This document shows, in pieces, positions 28,749-37,036 of a DNA stretch of 64,000 bases. Positions within the stretch are counted from its first letter, which is position 1, and every line of letters begins with the position of its first letter. The position numbers and the translations under genes were made by a program. The notes below the pieces were generated by a model. The model was not told the DNA's origin. It saw only the letters and a program-made list of their open reading frames with translations, and did no database searches. Source of the DNA: Epilithonimonas zeae (lineage in GTDB: Bacteria > Bacteroidota > Bacteroidia > Flavobacteriales > Weeksellaceae); NCBI RefSeq assembly GCF_023278365.1, contig NZ_CP075338.1, forward strand, positions 62,001 through 126,000. Direction: 5' to 3'.

Positions 28749-29393
28749 TTGAAAACCTATTTTCTTTTCATCGATACCGAAACTACAGGAATCCCGAAAC
28801 GATGGAGTCTGCCTTATTCTGAGAAAGATAATTGGCCTTCCGCAGTTCAGGTGGCCTGGGTTATTTATGACGAAAATGCCCAGGAAATTAAACGTGAAAA
28901 TTTTTATATTTTTAATGAGGATTTGAAAATCAGCTTGAAGTCATTGAAAATCCACGGTATTACCAAAGAATTCTTAAGTAAAAACGGACAGGAAAGAACA
29001 TTGGTTTTAGAAAAGCTTTCAACGGATATAAAAGAATTTCAACCATTGATTACGGGACATTTTACAGAGTTTGATATTCACACACTGAGCGCCGATTTTT
29101 ACAGGGCAAACCTGGAAAATCCTTTTCTGCAGAGTCATTTCTACTGCACAATGCTTAAAAGTAAAGAGTATGTTGTTAATCCGGAAGCTGACTATTTTAA
29201 ACTGCCTCAGCTTTACGAGTTTCTTTTTAATGAAAAAATGGAACATCTCCACAATGCGATGATCGATGCAGAAATGACTGCAAAATGTTTTTTTGAAATC
29301 CGGAAACGCGGAGAGGTTTCAGAAACCGACTTTCAGAATATTCATCAGAAAATCGAATCCGGTTTAAAGTTTTTAACCCATAAAATGAAATAA
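28749..29393 (+). CDS. DnaQ-like 3'-5' exonuclease
   Basis: The 214-residue product uses a TTG start at 28749; no ATG lies before the first motif. The DEDD exonuclease motifs are visible: FIDTETTG near the N-terminus (Exo I), TGHFTEFDIHTL (Exo II) and HNAMIDAEMTAKCF (Exo III with the His of the DEDDh type). It could be a polymerase III epsilon-like proofreader or a separate RNA/DNA trimming enzyme. It is 2 bp upstream of the cNMP/CBS/DUF294 gene, a pairing also common in proteobacteria next to acetate-uptake genes. Confidence 0.88.
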   Translation: MKTYFLFIDTETTGIPKRWSLPYSEKDNWPSAVQVAWVIYDENAQEIKRENFYIFNEDLKISLKSLKIHGITKEFLSKNGQERTLVLEKLSTDIKEFQPLITGHFTEFDIHTLSADFYRANLENPFLQSHFYCTMLKSKEYVVNPEADYFKLPQLYEFLFNEKMEHLHNAMIDAEMTAKCFFEIRKRGEVSETDFQNIHQKIESGLKFLTHKMK

Positions 29394-29395
29394 CT

Positions 29396-31306
29396 ATGAT
29401 GCAGGAAAAAATTATTTCACTTTTAAAAATAACAGAACCTTTTCATCTTTTACCCGAAACTGTTCTTGCAGAAATCTCAGAAACGTTCACAAGAACCGAG
29501 TTTTCCAAAGATACATTGGTCTATCGCCAGGAAGTGACGGAAATGAGAGGAGTAGACATTATTGAATCCGGAGAATACGAAACATTTTTTTTCGATGCAG
29601 CGGAAAATAAAAGATGTATTTCGATACACCATTCGCCTTATTGTTTTGGGGGAATATCTGTGGTTCTGAACAGAGTACGTGCATTGAAATCGGCGATTGC
29701 CAAAAAGGGGACAGTTGTTTATACATTACCGAAAAAGGAATTCTACGAGCTGTGTAACGCGTACGAAGACTTTTTCCATTATTTTACATCAGATTTTGGC
29801 AAAAAAATGCTGGATGAGGAATTTTCTCATTTCGTGAAAACGCCTGCAACGTTTGAAGAAAGTTATTTTGCCGCCGACCAGCTTTATTCCAGAAAAATAA
29901 AAGGAATTACCTACAAAAGTATTGTTTCCTGTGAAGAAAATACTCCTGTTTTTGAGGTGGCTCAAATGATGGCTACTCATAAAGTAAGCTGCATCTTTGT
30001 GAAAAAATCAGCAAGTGAGGAAATTATCGGCTATGCGACAGATATTACCTTGCGAGATAATGTTATCGCCCGCTGCCTGGATTCCAGAATTGCAATTTCT
30101 GAGGTGATGGATAATCCTATCGTAAGTATTTCCAGCGATGCCTATCTTTATGAAGCGGTTCTGATGATGTTTAAAACCAAATCAAGATATCTTCTCGTAA
30201 AAGATAATGGCGAATATGTAGGTTTTCTGAGCAGAAACCGTCTGTTGAGCGAGCAAGGGCAGAGTCCGCTTGTTTTTATACAATCGGTAAAACAGGCTGA
30301 AAGTGTAGAAGAACTTAAGAAAAAATGGAAGCAGGTTCCGGATATTATTACTCAATTGTTGGGAAGGGGAGTGCACGGTGAAATTGCCAGTCAGGTCATT
30401 ACAACAATTGCTGATACAATAACAGGAAAAGTAATAGAAAAAGTTATCAGGCAGATAGGAAAACCACCTGCAAAATTTGCCTTCATCGTCACAGGAAGCG
30501 AGGGGAGAAAAGAACAAACGCTGAGTACTGACCAGGACAACGGCATTATCTATGAAGATAAAGCCAATGAACACCGTGAAATGGTAAGAGAATATTTTCT
30601 GGATTTTGCCAAAAAAGTTTCGGATGATCTCAATACCATTGGGTTTGAATACTGCAAAGGAAATTTTATGGCAAGCAATCCCAAATGGACCCATTCTCTT
30701 TCTCACTGGAAAAGAAATTACAACCAATGGATCGAAGAATCGGTGCCGGAAACCGCAATGAAGCTTTCCACTTTTTTCGATTTCCGTTTTATTTATGGTG
30801 AAGAAAGTATTGTGAAAGATTTGAAGAACTATATTAAGGAAAAATTAGCTTCGCCCAATCAGCTGTTTTTTGCTCATATTGCCAAAAATGCTCTACAGTA
30901 CGAACCGCCTTTGACTTTTCTGAAAAGAATTAAAACCCAGACCATAGGGAAATCAGAGGTTTTCGATATCAAAACTGCGATGTCGCCAATTGTAGATTTG
31001 CTTCGGGTGTATGCGTTGAAAAACCAGTTGGAAATAGAGAATACCGGCGAACGAATGAAAAAGCTGACGGAAATAGGAGTTTTCACGCAACAGCAATACA
31101 ATGAAATGCATCAGTCTTACTATTATCTGATGGCACTTCGGCTAAAAAATCAGGCGGACCAGATTAATATTGATAAAAAGCATCCTGATAATTATATCGA
31201 AATCAGTAAACTTACCAAAATAGAGCGTGTCACTTTAATCGAAATCTTTAAAACCATTGCCAATTTCCAGTTGGGAATCAAAGTGAAATTTACAGGAAGT
31301 TTTTAA
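29396..31306 (+). CDS. cNMP-binding / CBS / DUF294 nucleotidyltransferase-like protein
   Basis: The 636-residue cytoplasmic protein has a cyclic-nucleotide-binding-like domain (~15-130), two CBS motifs (~165-285), a DUF294 nucleotidyltransferase-like core (~345-440) and a helical C-terminal DUF294 domain (~475-620). The core has GSEGRKEQTLSTDQDNG, the Gly-Ser...Asp-x-Asp pattern of GlnD-type nucleotidyltransferases. Function is unknown; signal-responsive nucleotidyl transfer is a reasonable guess. It is translationally coupled to the exonuclease and converges on araR, with only 2 bp between stop codons and no terminator visible. Confidence 0.88.
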   Translation: MMQEKIISLLKITEPFHLLPETVLAEISETFTRTEFSKDTLVYRQEVTEMRGVDIIESGEYETFFFDAAENKRCISIHHSPYCFGGISVVLNRVRALKSAIAKKGTVVYTLPKKEFYELCNAYEDFFHYFTSDFGKKMLDEEFSHFVKTPATFEESYFAADQLYSRKIKGITYKSIVSCEENTPVFEVAQMMATHKVSCIFVKKSASEEIIGYATDITLRDNVIARCLDSRIAISEVMDNPIVSISSDAYLYEAVLMMFKTKSRYLLVKDNGEYVGFLSRNRLLSEQGQSPLVFIQSVKQAESVEELKKKWKQVPDIITQLLGRGVHGEIASQVITTIADTITGKVIEKVIRQIGKPPAKFAFIVTGSEGRKEQTLSTDQDNGIIYEDKANEHREMVREYFLDFAKKVSDDLNTIGFEYCKGNFMASNPKWTHSLSHWKRNYNQWIEESVPETAMKLSTFFDFRFIYGEESIVKDLKNYIKEKLASPNQLFFAHIAKNALQYEPPLTFLKRIKTQTIGKSEVFDIKTAMSPIVDLLRVYALKNQLEIENTGERMKKLTEIGVFTQQQYNEMHQSYYYLMALRLKNQADQINIDKKHPDNYIEISKLTKIERVTLIEIFKTIANFQLGIKVKFTGSF

Positions 31307-31308
31307 GT

Positions 31309-31995
31309 TTAAATCTTAAACATAAACCCTTCCGCAATTTTCTTATTGTATTTTTCTTCATCGAAAGTGTAAAGAAAAGACCCTTTTTTAGACGAGCTCA
31401 TATCTTTTCCTTCCGTTTTCACAAGAATATCCAGCGCATTGATTTTGCTGATGAAATTCCGCTTGTCATACTGTTCGTTGAAGATGGCTTCGTATAAAGT
31501 CTGCAGATCTTTCATCGTGAATTTTTCCGGCAGAAGCTCAAAACCGATAGGTCGTGTGGAAGCTCTTCTTCTCAGCCTCAGAACGGCATCTTTCACCATT
31601 TCATTATGGTCGAAAATTAAGGTCGGAAAATCCTGTAGGTCAAACCATTTTGCGCTATATTTTTCATTGATCTGAATATTTTTTTCAATATTAATCAGTG
31701 CATAATACGAAATCGACATAATTCTCGCCGTCGGTTCGCGGTCGATTTGAGTATAGGAATTGAGCTGTTCAAGATAAATATTTTCCAGTCCGGTAAGTGT
31801 GTTCAGGACACGCTGTGCCGCTTCATCAGAGGTTTCCTCGTCCCCGATAAAACCACCCATTAATGACCATTCTCCCATTTTCGGTTCAAAATTCCTTTGT
31901 ACCAGAAGGATCTTGAGATTTTCACCATCGAACCCGAAAATAATGCAGTCAACAGCTACCAGATGTCGTGGAAAATGAGAATAGTCTTGTGTCAT
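31309..31995 (-). CDS. araR: AraR-type (NrtR/Nudix family) arabinose transcriptional regulator
   Basis: The 228-residue protein has an N-terminal Nudix domain (~8-145) and a C-terminal winged helix (~150-228, LPEKFTMKDLQTLYEAIF...). The Nudix box region GGFIGDEETSDEAAQRVLNTL keeps the glycines, but the catalytic REUXEE is replaced by RVLNTL. It should therefore bind a ligand without hydrolysing it. This is the layout of Bacteroidetes AraR, a regulator derived from the NrtR family that senses L-arabinose. It lies between the arabinose operon and the GH127 cluster, and an operator-like palindrome (32056-32078) lies 60 bp upstream, suggesting autoregulation. An NAD-related NrtR is the alternative. 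Confidence 0.9.
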   Translation of the reverse strand: MTQDYSHFPRHLVAVDCIIFGFDGENLKILLVQRNFEPKMGEWSLMGGFIGDEETSDEAAQRVLNTLTGLENIYLEQLNSYTQIDREPTARIMSISYYALINIEKNIQINEKYSAKWFDLQDFPTLIFDHNEMVKDAVLRLRRRASTRPIGFELLPEKFTMKDLQTLYEAIFNEQYDKRNFISKINALDILVKTEGKDMSSSKKGSFLYTFDEEKYNKKIAEGFMFKI

Positions 31996-32012
31996 CGATT
32001 ATAATTTTTATG

Positions 32013-32020
32013 CAAAGTTA
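32013..32020 (-). promoter_or_regulatory. TAnnTTTG promoter element for araR
   Basis: On the minus strand this reads TAACTTTG, a match to TAnnTTTG, 18 bp before the araR start codon. The implied leader is very short. Confidence 0.5.
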
Positions 32021-32055
32021 ATGCTTTTAGGCTTTGATTTTACAGTTGAAACCAT

Positions 32056-32078
32056 ATAAATGTATTTTATACACTTTA
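32056..32078. promoter_or_regulatory. AraR-type operator upstream of araR
   Basis: Half-sites ATAAATGT and ACACTTTA are spaced by 7 bp. Eight of eleven arm pairs are symmetric: the inner TGT/ACA, the adjoining AT pairs and the AA/TT step. It is the weakest of the five sites, but its position next to the regulator gene is what autoregulation predicts. Confidence 0.55.
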
Positions 32079-32538
32079 TTTTGCTTTTTATTTTTAAAAA
32101 ATCCAAATTTCATCATTTACCTTAATATTTTGGGAGCAATTAATAGCTCTGAAGCTTACATTTTATTCATCAAAAACATTAAAAACAGATGAACTCAATG
32201 TTAAAAATATGTTAAAATTAAGTTTCCTTTCATTTTAAATTTACTTGAAAACAAATGCCAAGGCTTAGTCTTAAAAATACGATAAGTTATTTATATAAAT
32301 TACCAACATCTATATTGGATATTCCGTATTCATTTTTTATACAAGCAATTTCTTTGTATGGTTCTGATTATCGTGATTTTTCATAATCTTAATTTTTATG
32401 ATAAGTCCTTGCTGTTTTCAGCTTTTTTCCAAGACTTTAAAATAGACTTTTTTTTGATTCCATCGGCTTATTCTGCAAAATTCTTTGTCATATTGATTCT
32501 TTCTTTTATTTTTAGAAATGTTGAATAGACATTTATTA

Positions 32539-34908
32539 ATGAATAAAAAATCGCTGATAGTATTTTTAGGTTTAGGCACGCTTGCTTTTGGGCAGCTGAG
32601 CAAAACGGTCAGTTATTTTCCGCTGAATAAGGTTGCTTTGTCTGAAAGTGTTTTCAGCAGGGCGATGCAGACGGATAAGAACTACATTATGTCGATGGAT
32701 GCCGACCGTTTACTGGCGCCCTATCTGAAAGAAGCAGGACTTAATCCTAAAAAAACAAATTATCCCAACTGGGAAAACACAGGATTGGATGGTCACATCG
32801 GCGGCCATTATATTTCAGCTTTGGCGTTGATGTACGCTTCTACAGGCGATGCCAAAGTAAAACAGCGCCTCGATTATATGATCGATGAGCTGGAGCGTTG
32901 CCAGAATCTTTCAGGAAACGGCTATATTTCCGGCATTCCGAATGGCAAAAAAATCTGGAAAGAAATCTCTGATGGCAATATCCGCGCATCGGCTTTCGGA
33001 TTGAATGACCGTTGGGTTCCTTTATATAATATTCACAAAATATATTCAGGTTTACGAGATGCCTATTGGTATGCAGACAGCGAAAAGGCAAAGAAAATGC
33101 TCATCAAGCTTACCGATTGGATGGCTGATGAAGTTTCCGGACTTTCCGATGAGCAGATTCAGGAGATGCTGAGAAGCGAACACGGAGGACTGAACGAGGT
33201 TTTTGCCGATGTTTACGACATTACCAAAAATAAAAAGTATCTCAAGTTGGCGCATCGTTTTTCGCATCTGGCCATTTTAAATCCATTACTGATTCACGAA
33301 GATAAGCTGACAGGAATTCACGCCAATACCCAGATCCCGAAAGTAATTGGTTTCAAAAGAATTGCCGATTTGGAACATAATAAGGAGTGGAACAGTGCGG
33401 CAGATTTTTTCTGGGCTAATGTTACTCAAAAGCGTTCAGCAATTATCGGTGGAAACAGCGTCAGCGAACATTTCAATCCAACTACTGATTTCAGCGGAAT
33501 GATTAAAAGCATTGAAGGTCCCGAAACCTGCAATACTTACAATATGCTGAAGCTGACCAAAGAACTTTTTGCCACAAACCAGAAGTCGTCTTATCTGGAT
33601 TATTACGAAAGGGCTTTATACAATCATATTCTTTCCACTCAAAATCCTGAAAAAGGTGGTTTTGTGTATTTCACACCGATGCGTCCCGGTCATTACAGGG
33701 TGTATTCTCAGCCGGAAACCAGTTTCTGGTGTTGCGTTGGTTCGGGGATGGAAAATCACGCGAAGTATGGCGAAATGATTTATGCGCATTCGGATAATGA
33801 TTTGTATGTCAATTTGTTTATTCCGTCTGTCTTAAAATGGTCTGAAAAGAAATTGGTGCTGAGACAGGAAAATAATTTTCCTCAGACCCCTTCCACAAAA
33901 TTAATTTTTGATCTTACCCCAAAGTCCGAAATCAATTTAAAATTAAGAGTTCCGGAATGGACAAATGCTTCACAGATAAGCGTTTCCATCAATTCAAAAA
34001 ATACCAATATTCCTGTCGATTCCGAAGGTTATATCAATATCAGCAGAAAATGGAAAAAAGGCGATGTCATCGAAATGAAAATGCCGATGCATCTTTCTGC
34101 GGAACAGCTTCCTGACAATTCAGATTATTATGCATTCAGATATGGACCCATCGTTTTGGCAGCCAAATATGGCAAAGAAAATCAGCAGGGATTGTTTGCC
34201 GATGACAGCCGTGGCGGACATATTGCACACGGACCACAGATTCCTCTGAATGATATTCCGACGATTTTAGGATCTTCGACAACTGTTTTGGATCATTTAA
34301 AGCCTGTTAGTGAAAAAGATTTAACATTTAAAATTAGCGGTCTTTATCCTCAGAATAAATTCAGCAACGGGTTGGAACTTGTTCCGTTTTATCAGGTTCA
34401 GGAAGAGCGTTACATCATCTATTTTCCTCAGGCAACTCAGGATAAAATCGAAATCATTCAGCAGAAAAAAGCTCAGGAAGAAGAAGCTGTCCGAAAACTA
34501 GACAATATCACAACAGACAAAATTCAGTTAGGCGAGCAACAGCCGGAGTCCGACCACTTTTTTGACAGCAAAGATGCTTACGATGGCTATATGGAAGACC
34601 GTCATTTCCGCGATGCTAAAGGCTGGTTCAGTTATCAAATGAGAAACAAGGATAAAAATGCAAAATATCTTTACCTTCTGTATTTCGATGCCAATAACAA
34701 TCGTACATTGAATGCCGAAATCAACGGAATCAAAGTATTTTCAAAAGATTTTGAAGGAAAAATGGGAAGTTCACCACAAATATTGTTAATCCCAGTTCCC
34801 GAGTCGGAAAAGAATAAAGAAACGCTCACTGTAAAATTTATTTCAGGCGAAAAATCTCTGACTCCAAAAATTATTGAAGTGAGATTACTGAACGAATTAC
34901 CAAAATAA
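32539..34908 (+). CDS. GH127/GH146-type beta-L-arabinofuranosidase (DUF1680)
   Basis: I start at ATG 32539, which begins the signal peptide MNKKSLIVFLGLGTLAFGQ; ATG 32518 would add seven residues. The 789-residue protein has the (alpha/alpha)6 fold of DUF1680. Its putative metal/nucleophile residues match the GH127 pattern: Glu329 and Cys331 in ETCNTYN, and Cys398-Cys399 in FWCCVGSG. An extra beta-domain covers ~640-789. These zinc- and cysteine-dependent enzymes release beta-L-arabinofuranose from plant glycans. The esterase gene follows 8 bp later. Confidence 0.9.
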   Translation: MNKKSLIVFLGLGTLAFGQLSKTVSYFPLNKVALSESVFSRAMQTDKNYIMSMDADRLLAPYLKEAGLNPKKTNYPNWENTGLDGHIGGHYISALALMYASTGDAKVKQRLDYMIDELERCQNLSGNGYISGIPNGKKIWKEISDGNIRASAFGLNDRWVPLYNIHKIYSGLRDAYWYADSEKAKKMLIKLTDWMADEVSGLSDEQIQEMLRSEHGGLNEVFADVYDITKNKKYLKLAHRFSHLAILNPLLIHEDKLTGIHANTQIPKVIGFKRIADLEHNKEWNSAADFFWANVTQKRSAIIGGNSVSEHFNPTTDFSGMIKSIEGPETCNTYNMLKLTKELFATNQKSSYLDYYERALYNHILSTQNPEKGGFVYFTPMRPGHYRVYSQPETSFWCCVGSGMENHAKYGEMIYAHSDNDLYVNLFIPSVLKWSEKKLVLRQENNFPQTPSTKLIFDLTPKSEINLKLRVPEWTNASQISVSINSKNTNIPVDSEGYINISRKWKKGDVIEMKMPMHLSAEQLPDNSDYYAFRYGPIVLAAKYGKENQQGLFADDSRGGHIAHGPQIPLNDIPTILGSSTTVLDHLKPVSEKDLTFKISGLYPQNKFSNGLELVPFYQVQEERYIIYFPQATQDKIEIIQQKKAQEEEAVRKLDNITTDKIQLGEQQPESDHFFDSKDAYDGYMEDRHFRDAKGWFSYQMRNKDKNAKYLYLLYFDANNNRTLNAEINGIKVFSKDFEGKMGSSPQILLIPVPESEKNKETLTVKFISGEKSLTPKIIEVRLLNELPK

Positions 34909-34916
34909 AAACTAAT

Positions 34917-36827
34917 ATGTCAAATAATATTTTCACTAAAGTTTTAAGCTTATTGCTATGCTTTTTTCTCCTTTTTTCTGAGGCTAAAATCATACTTCCC
35001 GCATTGGTTTCAGACGGAATGGTTTTACAGCGCAACCAGAAATTGAACATTTGGGGAAAAGCCGATGCCAATGAAAAAGTAGAAGTGAAATTCCTCAACA
35101 AAAGCTACAAAACCACTGCAGACCAAAACGGTAACTGGAAAATCGTGCTTCCGGAGCAAAAAGCAGGCGGTCCATACACAATGACCATCAACGAAATTAC
35201 TCTTAAAGATATTTTGATTGGCGACGTTTGGCTGGCTTCTGGACAGTCGAATATGGAATTGCCTATGCAAAGACTGACGCCATTGTATGCTAATGAAATT
35301 AAAAACGCAAATAATCAGAATATCAGGTTTTTTACGGTTCCTCAGAAATATAATTTCAAATCGGCACAAACTGAATTGGATGGTGGAAAATGGGAAGCGA
35401 CAAATCCTCAAACCATTCTGAATTTCTCTGGTGTTGCCTATTTTTTTGCTAAAGATATCAGTGAAAAAAATAAAGTTCCGGTAGGAATTATTCATTCCAG
35501 TTTGGGAGGTTCTCCGATTCAGGCTTGGATGGATGAAAATTCTTTGAAAAAATATCCTGAATATCTGCAAGAAGCCAAAAAATGGCAGAACGATGATTTG
35601 ATAAAATCCACAGAATCTTCAGAACAGGCGCTTAGCAAGGCTTGGTATGCGGAATTAGACCAAAGCGATATTGGGCTCAATCAACATTGGGAAAAATTTG
35701 ATTTAAATGATTCTGATTGGAAAACGATGCAAATTCCTGGTTCTTGGGAAGACAAAGAAGGTTCTTTCGATGGTTCTGTTTGGTTTAGAAAAGAAATTAT
35801 TTTAACAAAAAATCAGGCAGGAAAAGCAGCATTTTTGAATCTTGGAAGAATCAAAGACGCTGATGTAACCTACATCAACGGGACAAAAGTCGGAAACGTG
35901 ACTTATGAATATCCTCCACGTTGGTACGACGTTCCAGCAGGAATTTTGAAGGAAGGTAAAAACGTCATTGCTGTGAGAGTTTCCAACGGAAGCGGAAAAG
36001 GACAGTTCATTGCCGATAAACCGTATTACCTTGAAATCGACGGACAAAAAATAGATTTAAAATCCGAATGGAAATATAAAATCGGGGCAAAGGTCGACAG
36101 AATGGCTCCCGGACAAACCTTTATACGTTGGAAACCGACGGGATTGTACAACGCGATGATTAATCCTTTAATTAATTATAATATAACGGGGGCAATCTGG
36201 TATCAAGGCGAAAGCAACACCGGAAAACCTAAAGAATATGGCGATTTATTAACCACGATGATTACAGACTGGAGAAACAAATTCAATAACAAGGAAATGC
36301 CATTCGTCACCGTTCAATTGGCTAATTTTATGGAGTCAAAAGCACAGCCGATAGAAAGTAACTGGGCGGAACTCAGAGATCAGCAGCGTAAAGTGTCATT
36401 ACAAGTTCCGAATGCCGGACTTGCAGTAATCATCGACATCGGCGAGTGGAATGACATTCATCCGCTCGATAAAAAAACGGTGGGAGACAGGCTGGCTTTG
36501 CAGGCGATGAAATTGGCTTACGGAAAAAACATCATCGCGGACGGACCGGTTTATCAATCAATGAAAGTTGACGGAAATAAAATCGTTCTTACTTTCAAAA
36601 AAGGAACCGATGATTTTGCGCCAGTTTCAGAATTGAAAGGTTTTGCCATCAAAAATGCCGATGGAAACTGGTCTTGGGCAAAAGCAAAAATCGAAGGTAA
36701 AACAATTGTGGCTTGGAATGACTCGGTAACAAATCCTGTTGCAGTCCGTTACGACTGGGCAGACAATCCCGATGGAAACCTGAAAACCAAAACGGGACTT
36801 CCTGCATCGCCTTTTACAACGGAATAA
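34917..36827 (+). CDS. Sialate O-acetylesterase-like SGNH esterase (CE20-like), paralogue
   Basis: This 636-residue exported protein shares the architecture of the protein at 8060-9949: GDVWLASGQSNMEL (nucleophilic Ser), GAIWYQGESN, a GH2-like jelly-roll insert at ~245-370 (VWFRKEI...YPPRWYDVP), and the C-terminal DIHPLDK. A role removing acetyl groups from xylan or its fragments is inferred from neighbours; true sialic acid activity is unlikely because no sialidase or sialate genes are near. It is coupled to GH127 with an 8-bp gap. Confidence 0.85.
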   Translation: MSNNIFTKVLSLLLCFFLLFSEAKIILPALVSDGMVLQRNQKLNIWGKADANEKVEVKFLNKSYKTTADQNGNWKIVLPEQKAGGPYTMTINEITLKDILIGDVWLASGQSNMELPMQRLTPLYANEIKNANNQNIRFFTVPQKYNFKSAQTELDGGKWEATNPQTILNFSGVAYFFAKDISEKNKVPVGIIHSSLGGSPIQAWMDENSLKKYPEYLQEAKKWQNDDLIKSTESSEQALSKAWYAELDQSDIGLNQHWEKFDLNDSDWKTMQIPGSWEDKEGSFDGSVWFRKEIILTKNQAGKAAFLNLGRIKDADVTYINGTKVGNVTYEYPPRWYDVPAGILKEGKNVIAVRVSNGSGKGQFIADKPYYLEIDGQKIDLKSEWKYKIGAKVDRMAPGQTFIRWKPTGLYNAMINPLINYNITGAIWYQGESNTGKPKEYGDLLTTMITDWRNKFNNKEMPFVTVQLANFMESKAQPIESNWAELRDQQRKVSLQVPNAGLAVIIDIGEWNDIHPLDKKTVGDRLALQAMKLAYGKNIIADGPVYQSMKVDGNKIVLTFKKGTDDFAPVSELKGFAIKNADGNWSWAKAKIEGKTIVAWNDSVTNPVAVRYDWADNPDGNLKTKTGLPASPFTTE

Positions 36828-36877
36828 CTCAAGGCTTAAATTCCTTAATTTAAATAAACTTGTTTATTTCTAATTTA

Positions 36878-36977
36878 TTTAAACATTAAGGATTTAATAA
36901 TAAGTAAAAATTTTAAGAAATAACAAGTCAATTTTATTCAAGAAAACTTAAGCCTCTTAAATTCTTAATGTTTAAAA
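36878..36977. repeat. Inverted repeat before the GPH symporter gene
   Basis: The 20-bp arms at 36878-36897 (TTTAAACATTAAGGATTTAA) and 36958-36977 are inverted copies with one mismatch, separated by 60 bp. The unit resembles other AT-rich dispersed repeats. Confidence 0.65.
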
Positions 36978-37036
36978 AATCTTTCATCTATCAGTCTATT
37001 ATCTATTTATCTCAATAAAAAACAACCATAAACTAT

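Larger units (their letters stand above)
31996..32538. other. Divergent control region between araR and the GH127 cluster
   Basis: A 540-bp AT-rich gap separates araR (minus) from GH127 (plus). It carries a minus-strand TAACTTTG box (32013-32020) and an AraR-type palindrome (32056-32078). The remaining 450 bp show no repeat family, gene or clear plus-strand TAnnTTTG promoter. Confidence 0.65.

Noticed and set aside
28749-31306. Toxin-antitoxin pair
   Set aside because: Both proteins are large multi-domain proteins; the only supporting hint is the 2-bp spacing.
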